Source: a virus. Taken from it: a DNA stretch of 33,908 nt. The position numbers were made by a program, and so were the translations under genes. This document shows, piece by piece, positions 24,287 to 31,291 of this stretch. The notes under the pieces are model-generated. The model had not been told where the DNA came from. It saw nothing but the letters and a program-made list of their open reading frames with translations, and searched no databases. The stretch is taken from positions 1 through 33,908 of the IMG/VR virus record IMGVR_UViG_3300042485_000991, one strand, 5' to 3'. The stretch's first letter is position 1. Each line of letters opens with the position of its first letter.

Positions 24287-24733
24287 ATGGGAGCAAGTTC
24301 AGAAACATTTTTAGAATTAAGAGCGCAGGATTTCGTAACAATGTACGATTCAAATTTCACAAAAAAAGAAGCGCAAAAAGTAGGTGTTAAATTGGTTACT
24401 GATTTACTGGATAACGGTAATGTTGACAAAATGGAATTTATTGCAAATTTAGCACGTTTAAACGAGGTTATAAGCACAGCAATGATTGAAGCACGTAAAC
24501 ATATCAACGAAGAAAAACAGACTGTTATGGGTGTTGAATTTACACCAGTCAATGGCGGAAATACTTTGAACTATTCAGATGATCCAATTTACCAACAGTT
24601 AAAAGCTGATTTGGATGCAAGGGCGGAATTGCTAAAATTAGCGCAAAAACAGAATGTTATTGACATGTACGGTAATGACGTACCAGTGGTAAGCACCACA
24701 CCAAGAAAATCAAGTATAACAATAAAATTTTAA
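24287..24733 (+). CDS. Hypothetical protein next to the ERF gene, 148 aa
   Basis: A helical protein with a charged middle, LNEVISTAMIEARKHINEE, and a C-terminal part with ADLDARAELLKLAQKQ and a Pro/Thr/Lys end (VVSTTPRKSSITIKF). Proteins of this length and build often stand directly before the phage single-strand annealing gene and may assist it. It begins MGASSETFLELRAQDF, 1 nt after the preceding stop, and the ERF gene starts 3 nt after its end. Function is not established from the sequence. Confidence 0.7.
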   Translation: MGASSETFLELRAQDFVTMYDSNFTKKEAQKVGVKLVTDLLDNGNVDKMEFIANLARLNEVISTAMIEARKHINEEKQTVMGVEFTPVNGGNTLNYSDDPIYQQLKADLDARAELLKLAQKQNVIDMYGNDVPVVSTTPRKSSITIKF

Positions 24734-24736
24734 TTT

Positions 24737-25222
24737 ATGGAAAATTTAGCCAAAGCATTAGTAAAAGCGCAATTAGAAATGATCACACCAAAGAAGGGAA
24801 GCGTTAATCCATTCTTTAAAAACAAATACGCAGATTTAAACGATGTTTTACAAGCAGTTGTGCCAGCTTTAAACAATAACGGAATTGTATTATTACAACC
24901 TTTGATTAATATTGACGGCAAAAACTTTGTAAAAACAGTTTTAATGCACGAATCAGGCGAAATGTTTGAATCTTTGGCTGAAATATTCTGTAAAAATATA
25001 AATGATGCACAAGCCTATGGATCTGGAGTAACTTATGCCAGAAGATATAGTTTAAGTTCAATTTGCGGAATCGGTTCTGAAGATGATGATGCACAAAAGG
25101 CAGTACAAGCCAAACCAATGGCAACAGCTGAAATATTAGCCAAAGCAAAGGCAACAGGGGCCACAATGGCGCAAATTAAGACTAAATACAGCGTAACAGC
25201 AGAACAAGAAAAAAATTATTAA
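24737..25222 (+). CDS. erf: ERF family single-strand annealing protein
   Basis: A 161-residue recombinase of the ERF family, which anneals complementary single strands in phage recombination and replication. Diagnostic parts are the N-terminal NPFFKNKYADLNDVLQAVVPAL (shown here in part: residues about 26-45), the VLMHESGEM strand turn near residue 70, and GSGVTYARRYSLSSICGI near residue 96, the hallmark of the family. An acidic GSEDDDAQKA linker and a Lys/Ala-rich end follow. Length is shorter than P22 Erf but usual for phages. It is followed 23 nt later by an SSB-like gene, a typical pairing. Confidence 0.9.
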   Translation: MENLAKALVKAQLEMITPKKGSVNPFFKNKYADLNDVLQAVVPALNNNGIVLLQPLINIDGKNFVKTVLMHESGEMFESLAEIFCKNINDAQAYGSGVTYARRYSLSSICGIGSEDDDAQKAVQAKPMATAEILAKAKATGATMAQIKTKYSVTAEQEKNY

Positions 25223-25245
25223 TTAACACTTTAAATAAACAAACA

Positions 25246-25581
25246 ATGGCTTTACAAGTAACAGGAATTATCGAGAACATTTTACCAATAGAAAAAGGAC
25301 AGTCAAAAGATGGTAAAGAATGGAAAAAACAAAGTTTCTTATTGAAAACAGATGAACAATATAGCAACCTTTATTGCTTTGAAATTTTTGGGGATGAGAA
25401 AGTAGAAAACTTTATTAAATTTAATAAAGTTGGTCAATCGGTAAAAGTAGATTTTAACGTAGGCTGTAACGAATGGAACGGAAAATACTTTACTAAATTG
25501 CAAGCGTGGAAAATCTTTAAAGCTGATTCAAAAGAAGATGCGGTAACACAAGAAGAAATTGAAAGCGATTTGCCATTTTAA
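25246..25581 (+). CDS. DUF3127-type single-strand-binding-like protein
   Basis: A 111-residue OB-fold-like protein (VTGIIENILPIEKGQSKDGKE ... FEIFGDEKVENF ... VKVDFNVGCNEWNGKYFTKL). This pattern is that of the DUF3127 family of Bacteroidota, related to OB-fold SSB-like proteins. The C-terminus ends ESDLPF, an acidic tip like the D-D-D-I-P-F tail of bacterial SSB, through which partners dock. It probably covers single-stranded DNA for the ERF annealing protein and primase. The conclusion is strong on fold type and moderate on exact role. Confidence 0.8.
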   Translation: MALQVTGIIENILPIEKGQSKDGKEWKKQSFLLKTDEQYSNLYCFEIFGDEKVENFIKFNKVGQSVKVDFNVGCNEWNGKYFTKLQAWKIFKADSKEDAVTQEEIESDLPF

Positions 25582-25592
25582 TATTAATAAAT

Positions 25593-25612
25593 CCGCCTGT
25601 TAATTCAGGCGG
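25593..25612. promoter_or_regulatory. Perfect GC-rich hairpin between the SSB-like gene and the next gene
   Basis: CCGCCTG (25593-25599) and CAGGCGG (25606-25612) form a perfect 7-bp stem with loop TTAATT, in the 49-nt gap. No T-tract follows on this strand, so it is not a classical terminator. It could stop RNA degradation from downstream or reduce read-through into the next genes. Confidence 0.55.
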
Positions 25613-25630
25613 TAATTAAAATAACAAGCT

Positions 25631-25972
25631 ATGATACCAGAATCAAACAGAATTAATCACATTGTTATCAGTTCACAAGTTTTAAGTTATTACATTACAG
25701 AAATGAAATCTGATAACTATTTCAAGAAAGTTTTATTAAAATTTACCAATAATTTTATTGATCAACTGAAAACGGTTGAATGGAAATATTTTGATAAAAT
25801 GTTTAAAAGTGAAGAACAAGCCAGTGTAATTGTTTATGAAACTTATGATGAATTTATAAAAACAATTGCATCCGTGCCAATTTGGGAAATGCAGAACGTT
25901 AGTAAAATTTTAGAAGCGTACAATAAAGACCCTAAAAGCATTGAAGGATTAGTAAAAAAAATATTAAAATGA
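25631..25972 (+). CDS. Hypothetical protein, 113 aa
   Basis: A helical protein with aromatic residues spread through it (YYITEMKSDNYFKKVLLKF, then FIKTIASVPIWEMQNVSKIL). It overlaps the methyltransferase-like gene by 4 nt (ATGA). Proteins of this type accompany ERF and SSB genes in Bacteroidota phages, but I cannot name a function. The N-terminal MIPESNRINHIVISSQVLSYY hints at a structural helix pair. Confidence 0.7.
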   Translation: MIPESNRINHIVISSQVLSYYITEMKSDNYFKKVLLKFTNNFIDQLKTVEWKYFDKMFKSEEQASVIVYETYDEFIKTIASVPIWEMQNVSKILEAYNKDPKSIEGLVKKILK

Positions 25973-26625
25973 AAACAATTAAAGTTTTAGAATTATTTGC
26001 TGGAAGTAGATCAATTGGAAATACATCTGAAGAATTAGGAATGAATGTGTTTTCTATAGATTGGACACCATATGAAAAAATAGATTTATCAATTGATATT
26101 GAAGATTTAAAAAAAGAAGATGTTCCATTTGTTCCTGATATTATATGGGCAAGTCCTGATTGCACTACCTATTCAATAGCGGCCGTTTCTAAACATAGAC
26201 GAAATAGAATAGAACCTATAAGCGAATACGCTGTAAAATGTGATAATGTAAATAAACATTGGATTAGATTAATTAAAGAATGGTTAGATATAAATCCTAA
26301 TTTAGTTTTTTTTATTGAAAATCCAAGAGGTATGTTAAGACATATGCCATTTATGAAGGACTTTAAACGACATACAGTTTGGTATTGTCAATATGGAGAT
26401 GATCGTGCAAAACCTACAGATATATGGACTAATTCAAAAACTTGGTTACCAAAAAAAGAATGCTGTAATTATAAATATGATGAAAATGGAAATATTATAA
26501 ATAAACATTGTCATCACGAAAGCGCAAGGCGAGGAGCAAAAACAGGAACGCAAGGTAAAAAAGATAGTTACAATAGGTCTAAAATACCTAAACAATTATG
26601 TATTGAAATACTTAAATCATATTAA
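25969..26625 (+). CDS. Phage DNA cytosine methyltransferase-like protein
   Basis: A 218-residue protein of the phage branch of C5-cytosine methyltransferases. Motif I is LELFAGSRSIGNT (residues 7-19) and the AdoMet-binding Asp is in FSIDW (28-32). The catalytic loop is ASPDCTTYS (61-69) with Cys65; the residue before Cys is Asp instead of the usual Pro. ENPRG (117-121) stands for motif VI, where most enzymes have ENV. The C-terminal half has a Cys/His cluster (residues about 163-182, with CCNY and HCHH) and a Gly/Lys-rich end. It is short and has no clear target recognition domain. Likely role: protect phage DNA from host restriction, possibly in a reduced or altered form. Confidence 0.8.
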   Translation: MKTIKVLELFAGSRSIGNTSEELGMNVFSIDWTPYEKIDLSIDIEDLKKEDVPFVPDIIWASPDCTTYSIAAVSKHRRNRIEPISEYAVKCDNVNKHWIRLIKEWLDINPNLVFFIENPRGMLRHMPFMKDFKRHTVWYCQYGDDRAKPTDIWTNSKTWLPKKECCNYKYDENGNIINKHCHHESARRGAKTGTQGKKDSYNRSKIPKQLCIEILKSY

Positions 26626-26626
26626 A

Positions 26627-26776
26627 ATGAAAATAGAAGATATTTGTAAATTATTAGAATTCATAAGAAAAGAACCAAGACTAGAACAAGTTCAGGATGG
26701 ATTCTTATATCACGGAGTTTACTTTACTAACGAACAAATCATTAAAATTTATGAAAAGAATAGCAAAAAAAAATAA
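26627..26776 (+). CDS. Small hypothetical protein, 49 aa
   Basis: An ATG one base after the methyltransferase stop opens a 49-codon frame (MKIEDICKLLEFIRKEPRLE at its start), with a helix, a strand-turn part around DGFLYHGVYFTNEQI and a Lys-rich end. It overlaps the next start by 26 nt. Tight packing supports it. No function recognised. Confidence 0.55.
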   Translation: MKIEDICKLLEFIRKEPRLEQVQDGFLYHGVYFTNEQIIKIYEKNSKKK

Positions 26777-27083
26777 AATAGGTTTAATAGTTGGGAAGGA
26801 ATATGAAATTGTTAAAAATCCATTTGATAATTTTTATTATACTCCTTATGACGATTTTGCATTTCAAAAATGTGAATTAGATACTTTTTTCGAACCAAAA
26901 CAGAAAAAAGACAAAGTAGTAAGTCAAGTATTAAACAAGTTTAAAGAACGATCTAAAATAGGTATTAATAAGTACGGAACAACTTTACACGAAAACAATA
27001 CAGATGATTTTTTAAATCATTTACAAGAGGAGTTAATGGATGCAATATTATATTTACAAAAATTAAAAAACGATGATAAATAA
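26751..27083 (+). CDS. MazG-like nucleotide pyrophosphohydrolase domain protein, 110 aa
   Basis: The frame is open from 26697, but the ATG at 26751 (MKRIAKKNKIGLIVGKEYE) gives a sensible start. The first 50 residues read as a small SH3-like beta domain. The C-terminal half, from about residue 55, has SQVLNKFKERSKIGINKYGTT then DDFLNHLQEELMDAILYLQK, whose EEL-x2-A motif is that of the all-alpha NTP pyrophosphohydrolase (MazG/dATP-dGTP hydrolase) type. Such enzymes act on nucleotide pools or on alarmone levels. It overlaps the following related gene by 11 nt. Confidence 0.6.
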   Translation: MKRIAKKNKIGLIVGKEYEIVKNPFDNFYYTPYDDFAFQKCELDTFFEPKQKKDKVVSQVLNKFKERSKIGINKYGTTLHENNTDDFLNHLQEELMDAILYLQKLKNDDK

Positions 27084-27444
27084 AGTTAGAGAATTTCAGA
27101 AAATAGGATTACAAAAGGTAAACGACAAACCAACAGTTAACGATTTTAAAGATTGCAGTTTGCGTTTTGAATTGGCACGTGAGGAAAACATGGAATATAT
27201 TTCGGCCTGTTATGATGGTAATAAAGTTGATATATTAGATGCATTGGTGGATCAAATGTATGTATTGCTTGGAACTATAAATTTTCATGGAATGCAAGAT
27301 ATATTTGAGGAAGCATTTAATCGGGTACACGAAAACAATCTTACAAAATTTCCAAATGGTAAAGTATTAAGAAATCCTGATGGAAAAATCCTAAAGCCTG
27401 AAGGCTTCAAATCTGTTGATTTAAAAGATTTAATACCAGCGTAA
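27073..27444 (+). CDS. Phosphoribosyl-ATP pyrophosphohydrolase-like (MazG superfamily) protein
   Basis: A 123-residue all-alpha pyrophosphohydrolase-like protein. Its helices are SLRFELAREENMEYISACYDG (residues about 28-48, part of the E-x3-E metal site), VDILDALVDQMYVLLGTINF (D55 and D59 area, the second metal-binding helix) and an end with VHENNLTKFPNGKVLRN and DGKILKPEGF, which is typical of the PRA-PH-like phage branch. It likely cleaves pyrophosphate from nucleotides, altering the dNTP pool or removing host alarm nucleotides. It is the last gene before the terminator at 27471. Confidence 0.85.
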   Translation: MINKVREFQKIGLQKVNDKPTVNDFKDCSLRFELAREENMEYISACYDGNKVDILDALVDQMYVLLGTINFHGMQDIFEEAFNRVHENNLTKFPNGKVLRNPDGKILKPEGFKSVDLKDLIPA

Positions 27445-27470
27445 ATAACTTACAAAATAATACTATCTTT

Positions 27471-27498
27471 ATGCGCCTTTAATCGGGCGCATTTTTTT
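27471..27498 (+). terminator. Rho-independent terminator of the early operon
   Basis: ATGCGCC (27471-27477) pairs perfectly with GGCGCAT (27486-27492) around an 8-nt loop. Seven T stand at 27492-27498. It ends the operon that begins at the promoter of 23618. Confidence 0.88.
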
Positions 27499-27517
27499 AT
27501 TAACATAAAATCAAAAT

Positions 27518-28678
27518 ATGGGCATATTTTCACACCACAATGATAAGATTATAGAATTATTGCAAAAAGGATTAAATGATAGTAAAATAGGACAAGAAAT
27601 TTTAAAAGATAATTACACCGATTCCTTCAGGAAACATATCAATAGATTAAGAAATAATTTAGGAGTCATCAACGCTTGTGAAAATGTTGGAGTTGATCCC
27701 AAAACGGTGCCGATGTTATGGCTAAAAAACAAAAATGAATCAGTAAGAGTAACAAATCCGCTATTTGAAAAATTAAGCGATGAGGAAAAAAATATTAAAG
27801 ATATTGACTTTCTGAATATTTTTAAGGATAAAATTAAACCTATAACCTTAAAAACAAATGATAATTTTAAGGCTTTAGCCTTATTTGATAGGCTGGTTTA
27901 TACGGATGTTCATATTGGAATGAATGTAAATCCAGATGGTTATTCTATTTATGGTGGCCTTTGGAATGAGGATGAATTAACCAAAAGATTGAAATTAATG
28001 GTTAAACACACTTTAAATAATAAAAAATCAAATACTTTAATCATTCACGAATTAGGCGATTTTCTGGATGGTTGGGATGGTTATACAACCAGAGGCGGTC
28101 ATTCATTACCACAAAATATGGATAATCAAAAGGCATTTGACACTGCATTAACTTTTAAAATACAATTAATTGATTCATTAATAAATCACTACGACAAAAT
28201 AAAATGTATTAATATTTGTAACGATAATCACGCTGGATCATTTGGTTATATTGTAAATTCAGCTTTTAAAACTTTCATTGATTTAAAATATAGTGAAAGG
28301 ATTGAAATAATTAACCAAAGGCGATTTATAGACCATTACAGCCAAGATAATATAACTTTTATACTTACACATGGGAAGGATGATAAAAATCTAAAATTTG
28401 GCTTTAAACCGATTTTAGATGCAAAGCAAATTGAAAAAATAAAAAACTACATTGATGAGCATAAATTGCACAGTCAAAAAATAGAATTTTCAAAGGGTGA
28501 TTCACACCAGTACATTTTTGACAATTCAACTTCAAAGCATTTCAGCTATCAAAACTTCCCTTCTTTTTCACCACCTTCAAACTGGGTTCAGACAAATTTC
28601 CAGAATTCAATGAGTGGTTTTGTACATTTCAACTATTATAAAAATGGTCAAAAAAGTATTAACGATTTTATATTTTAA
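27518..28678 (+). CDS. Calcineurin-like metallophosphoesterase with N-terminal HTH-like region
   Basis: A 386-residue protein. Residues 1-50 are helical with a pattern like an HTH (IIELLQKGLNDSKIGQEIL). The phosphoesterase core follows with the metal ligands in order: YTDVHIG (D130, H132), GDFLDGWDGYTTRGG (D181), NDNH (N235-H238) and LTHGKDD (about residue 287), the motif set of the calcineurin-like/Mre11 superfamily. The C-terminal FDNSTSKHFSYQNFPSFSPP and NWVQTNFQNSMSGFVHF recur in phage members. It likely cuts phosphodiester or phosphomonoester bonds in DNA or nucleotide metabolism; the substrate is unknown. It follows the terminator without a clear promoter of its own. Confidence 0.8.
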   Translation: MGIFSHHNDKIIELLQKGLNDSKIGQEILKDNYTDSFRKHINRLRNNLGVINACENVGVDPKTVPMLWLKNKNESVRVTNPLFEKLSDEEKNIKDIDFLNIFKDKIKPITLKTNDNFKALALFDRLVYTDVHIGMNVNPDGYSIYGGLWNEDELTKRLKLMVKHTLNNKKSNTLIIHELGDFLDGWDGYTTRGGHSLPQNMDNQKAFDTALTFKIQLIDSLINHYDKIKCINICNDNHAGSFGYIVNSAFKTFIDLKYSERIEIINQRRFIDHYSQDNITFILTHGKDDKNLKFGFKPILDAKQIEKIKNYIDEHKLHSQKIEFSKGDSHQYIFDNSTSKHFSYQNFPSFSPPSNWVQTNFQNSMSGFVHFNYYKNGQKSINDFIF

Positions 28679-28700
28679 TTAAAAAAAATTATTATATTTG
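28676..28700 (+). promoter_or_regulatory. Putative promoter TATATTTG with weak operator before the primase gene
   Basis: TATATTTG at 28693-28700 fits the -7 consensus. The 16 bases before it (28676-28691) read TAAT, eight bases of mostly A, then ATTA, the outer frame of the operators at 23317, 23599 and 32965, but the middle is a plain A-tract, so this may be chance. There is no TTG at -33. The transcript would start about 28705, at the first hairpin of the structured leader. Confidence 0.6.
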
Positions 28701-28704
28701 TGCC

Positions 28705-28788
28705 TGTGTTATTGGTGGAGCATTAACGCAATTAACGAAATTTTTTAAAAGCCTTATGGTGCGGAACTCCACTTCCAATCCATAGGGC
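28705..28788 (+). ncRNA. Structured leader with complementary (kissing) hairpin loops
   Basis: Hairpin 1 is TGTGTTA (28705-28711) with TAACGCA (28724-28730) around a 12-nt loop. Hairpin 2 is GCCTTATGG (28751-28759) with CCATAGGGC (28780-28788), carrying an inner GGAA/TTCC stem and the 6-nt loop CTCCAC (28767-28772). The loop of hairpin 1 contains GTGGAG (28715-28720), the exact complement of CTCCAC. A U-rich stretch ATTTTTATTTTA follows. The element spans nearly the whole leader of the primase gene. It is either a regulatory leader (attenuator or riboswitch-like) or a small RNA ended by hairpin 2. Confidence 0.6.
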
Positions 28789-28804
28789 ATTTTTATTTTA
28801 TATT

Positions 28805-31042
28805 ATGGAAAAACACTTTGTTAAAAAAATAGTAGAAAATGGTTTTTCTATTATACCTGTCAATGATGACAAAACACCTAAAGGATCATGGAAAAGAAAT
28901 CAGGAAATACCTTATTCAATTAATGAGATAGATTCTATTGATTCAAATACTTGGGCAATTATTACAGGATTTAATGATCTAGAAATTATTGATTTTGATT
29001 TGAAGGTATTAAGCACCTTAAAAGAACAAAATGAGTTATGGGCTGAAATATTGAAATTCTTAAAAGATAATATTGATGACTTTGATAAAAAGTTTTCTAT
29101 TTATAAAACTAAAAACAAAGGATATCATATTTTATATAAATGCAAGGTAATTGCAGGAAATACTAAAATTGCTAAATTAAAAGGCCATAAAGAAGCGATA
29201 ATTGAAACAAGAGGTAAATTTGGTTATGCAATTTTATATGATGATTGTATTAATAATATTAATTACGCAAATATTCAGGAAATCACAGAAGAAGACAGAT
29301 CGATTTTATGGTCTTGTTTAAAAACATATAATTATATTGATGATTTACCAGCAGAACCAAAAAAAGAAAAACACGAATATCAAGAAACGGAAATTGCCTG
29401 CTGGGATGATTATAACAACAAAACAGATATTTTTGATGTTATTGGATCCGATTTTACTATTGTAGCAAATCACACAAAAAAATACATTATTAAAAGACAC
29501 GGTTCGGCATCACCTCACAGTGGATATATTTACAAAGAAGACAATAGAATGTTTCTTTTTAGCACAGGAACAATTTATCCACACGAAAAACAAATTACTC
29601 CTTTCATTGCTTACTGTTGGAAAAATCATAACGGAAATTTATCTGAAGGAGCAAAAGATTTATATCAAAAAGGATTTGGATCACGTTTGAAATCTAAATT
29701 AAAAGAATTAAAAGAAGAAATTCAGATCCAGCCAATTATTAACAAAGATGATTTAATATTTCCAATAGATATATTTCCAAAAGATATTCAAACCTATATT
29801 TTAGAATGTAACCAGAAATTGGATAGTTCTATTGAGTATATGGGTTGCTCAATGTTATGGCTTATATCTGTATGCATTGGTAATTCAATTGATGTAGAGG
29901 TCAAAAGAGGATGGAATGAAAACTTATCAATTTGGCTTTCAATTGTTGGTAAGGCTGGATTAGGTAAAACTCCAAGTATATCAAATATTATATTTCCACT
30001 ATTAAAAATAAATGCAAAACAAATTAAAAATTATATTAAAGAAAATGAAAAATTCGAATACTATGATTCACTATCTAAAAAAGAAAAAGAAGAACACAGC
30101 GAAGTTCAAAAGCCTATTAAAACTCAATTTATTGCTAATGATATCACTCTTGAAGCATTGGTGGATTTACACCAAGAAAGTGATAACGCTGTTGGGGTCT
30201 TCAAGGATGAATTAGCTGGATGGTTAAAAGATATGAATAAATACAGGGAAGGTTCTGATCTTGAATTCTGGTTAAGTAGTTGGAGCGGTAAAAGTGTAAA
30301 TTTAAACAGAAAAACTGCAAAAAGTGCATTTGTTGAAAAACCATTTATACCAGTTTTAGGCGGGATTCAACCAAGTATATTTAATAGCTTTTATACTGAA
30401 GAAAACAAAGACAATGGATTCATGGATAGAATGCTGTTATGCTATCCAGATCTTAAAATTGATTATTATAACGAAAATGAAATTTCTGAAAATATACTGA
30501 ATTGGTATAAAGAAATAATAATTTCTTTTTATGATACTATCAAAAGCATTGTCAAACGTGATGAAGATGATGAAATTTTATCACTTACTGCAAAGTTTTC
30601 AGATGATGCAAAGATAGAATGGAAGCGGATGTTTAATGAAATGACCAGCGTTCAAAATGATGAAGAAGAAAATGAGTATCTTAAAAGCATGTATCCAAAA
30701 CAAAAATCATACATTCCACGCTTCGCTTGTTTAATACACGTTTTTAACGACTTTTTTATTGATGGTGGTAATTCGCTATTGATTTCAAAAGAAAGTATCT
30801 TAAAAGCCGAAAAATTAAGTAAATACTTTATAGCAACAGCAAAAAAGATAAAAATTAATTCTGCTGAAGTATCCAAGCTAAAAAGTACAATTGGATTGAA
30901 TAAGGGTAAAAATGAAAAAGAAAAACTTTATGAAGTCTGGAAGGAAAATAAGAAATTTAATAAAACAGAAACAGCAGAACTTTTAGGCATATCAAGAGTA
31001 AGTGTTTATAATTGGGTTAAAGAGTTCGAAAGTGTAAAGTAG
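28805..31042 (+). CDS. Primase-polymerase/helicase (DUF3987 type)
   Basis: A 745-residue replication protein. The N-terminal ~220 residues fit the bifunctional primase-polymerase (prim-pol) fold: FSIIPVNDDKTPKGSW, the catalytic D63-F-D65 in EIIDFDLK, and NKGYHILYKC. A linker follows, then a RecA/AAA+-like domain of the DUF3987 family with Walker A GKAGLGKT (382-389) and the acidic KDELAGWLKDM (about 463), and finally a helix-turn-helix at residues about 715-740 (NKTETAELLGISRVSVYNW). It probably primes and unwinds phage DNA. It is preceded by a structured leader and followed by an iteron-like array whose first copy lies in its last codons, hinting that its HTH binds the origin. Confidence 0.88.
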   Translation: MEKHFVKKIVENGFSIIPVNDDKTPKGSWKRNQEIPYSINEIDSIDSNTWAIITGFNDLEIIDFDLKVLSTLKEQNELWAEILKFLKDNIDDFDKKFSIYKTKNKGYHILYKCKVIAGNTKIAKLKGHKEAIIETRGKFGYAILYDDCINNINYANIQEITEEDRSILWSCLKTYNYIDDLPAEPKKEKHEYQETEIACWDDYNNKTDIFDVIGSDFTIVANHTKKYIIKRHGSASPHSGYIYKEDNRMFLFSTGTIYPHEKQITPFIAYCWKNHNGNLSEGAKDLYQKGFGSRLKSKLKELKEEIQIQPIINKDDLIFPIDIFPKDIQTYILECNQKLDSSIEYMGCSMLWLISVCIGNSIDVEVKRGWNENLSIWLSIVGKAGLGKTPSISNIIFPLLKINAKQIKNYIKENEKFEYYDSLSKKEKEEHSEVQKPIKTQFIANDITLEALVDLHQESDNAVGVFKDELAGWLKDMNKYREGSDLEFWLSSWSGKSVNLNRKTAKSAFVEKPFIPVLGGIQPSIFNSFYTEENKDNGFMDRMLLCYPDLKIDYYNENEISENILNWYKEIIISFYDTIKSIVKRDEDDEILSLTAKFSDDAKIEWKRMFNEMTSVQNDEEENEYLKSMYPKQKSYIPRFACLIHVFNDFFIDGGNSLLISKESILKAEKLSKYFIATAKKIKINSAEVSKLKSTIGLNKGKNEKEKLYEVWKENKKFNKTETAELLGISRVSVYNWVKEFESVK

Positions 31043-31290
31043 ATAATGTAAAGTAACTTTACACTTTTATTGAAGCTAAATAATTGTAAATAAGCTGGTT
31101 AACATAAAAAGTGTAAATGTAAACCAGCTTTACACTAATAAATAAAAAAAATGAAAAACAAAAAAAATAATTTTCTTACTGTAAAGTGTAAAATGCTTTA
31201 CACTTTCCCTGTTAAGCCTTATAAACACTAACATTTTACTGTAAAGTTGCTTTACACTTTTATACTTTACACTTTACACTTATTTTACAC
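31032..31290. other. Iteron-like array, candidate replication origin
   Basis: Ten exact copies of TTTACAC or its complement GTGTAAA lie in 259 bp: GTGTAAA at 31032, 31111, 31186 and TTTACAC at 31058, 31129, 31197, 31251, 31266, 31273, 31284. Several are paired in inverted repeats: GTAAAGT-A-ACTTTAC (31048-31062), AAGCTGGTT/AACCAGCTT (31092-31100, 31122-31130), AAAGTGTAAA/TTTACACTTT (31183-31206) and GTAAAG-TTG-CTTTAC (31241-31255). An A-rich tract at about 31139-31176 could melt easily. The array lies between the primase and helicase genes. It could instead be an operator cluster for the helicase; no TAnnTTTG box is visible here. Confidence 0.7.
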
Positions 31291-31291
31291 T

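Noticed and set aside
27464-27471. TATCTTTA as a promoter for the metallophosphoesterase gene
   Set aside because: It lacks the final G of TAnnTTTG, has no -33 TTG, and lies upstream of the terminator at 27471-27498.
31151-31231. 26-codon frame inside the iteron array
   Set aside because: It runs through the TTTACAC repeats and the A-tract, and its codons simply spell the repeats; the array is better read as a DNA signal.
31247-31291. TTG-initiated extension of the DEAH helicase
   Set aside because: The extra 15 codons (Leu/Tyr/Thr/Phe) are only iteron DNA, and an ATG that begins the usual LRDYQ helicase opening is available at 31292.
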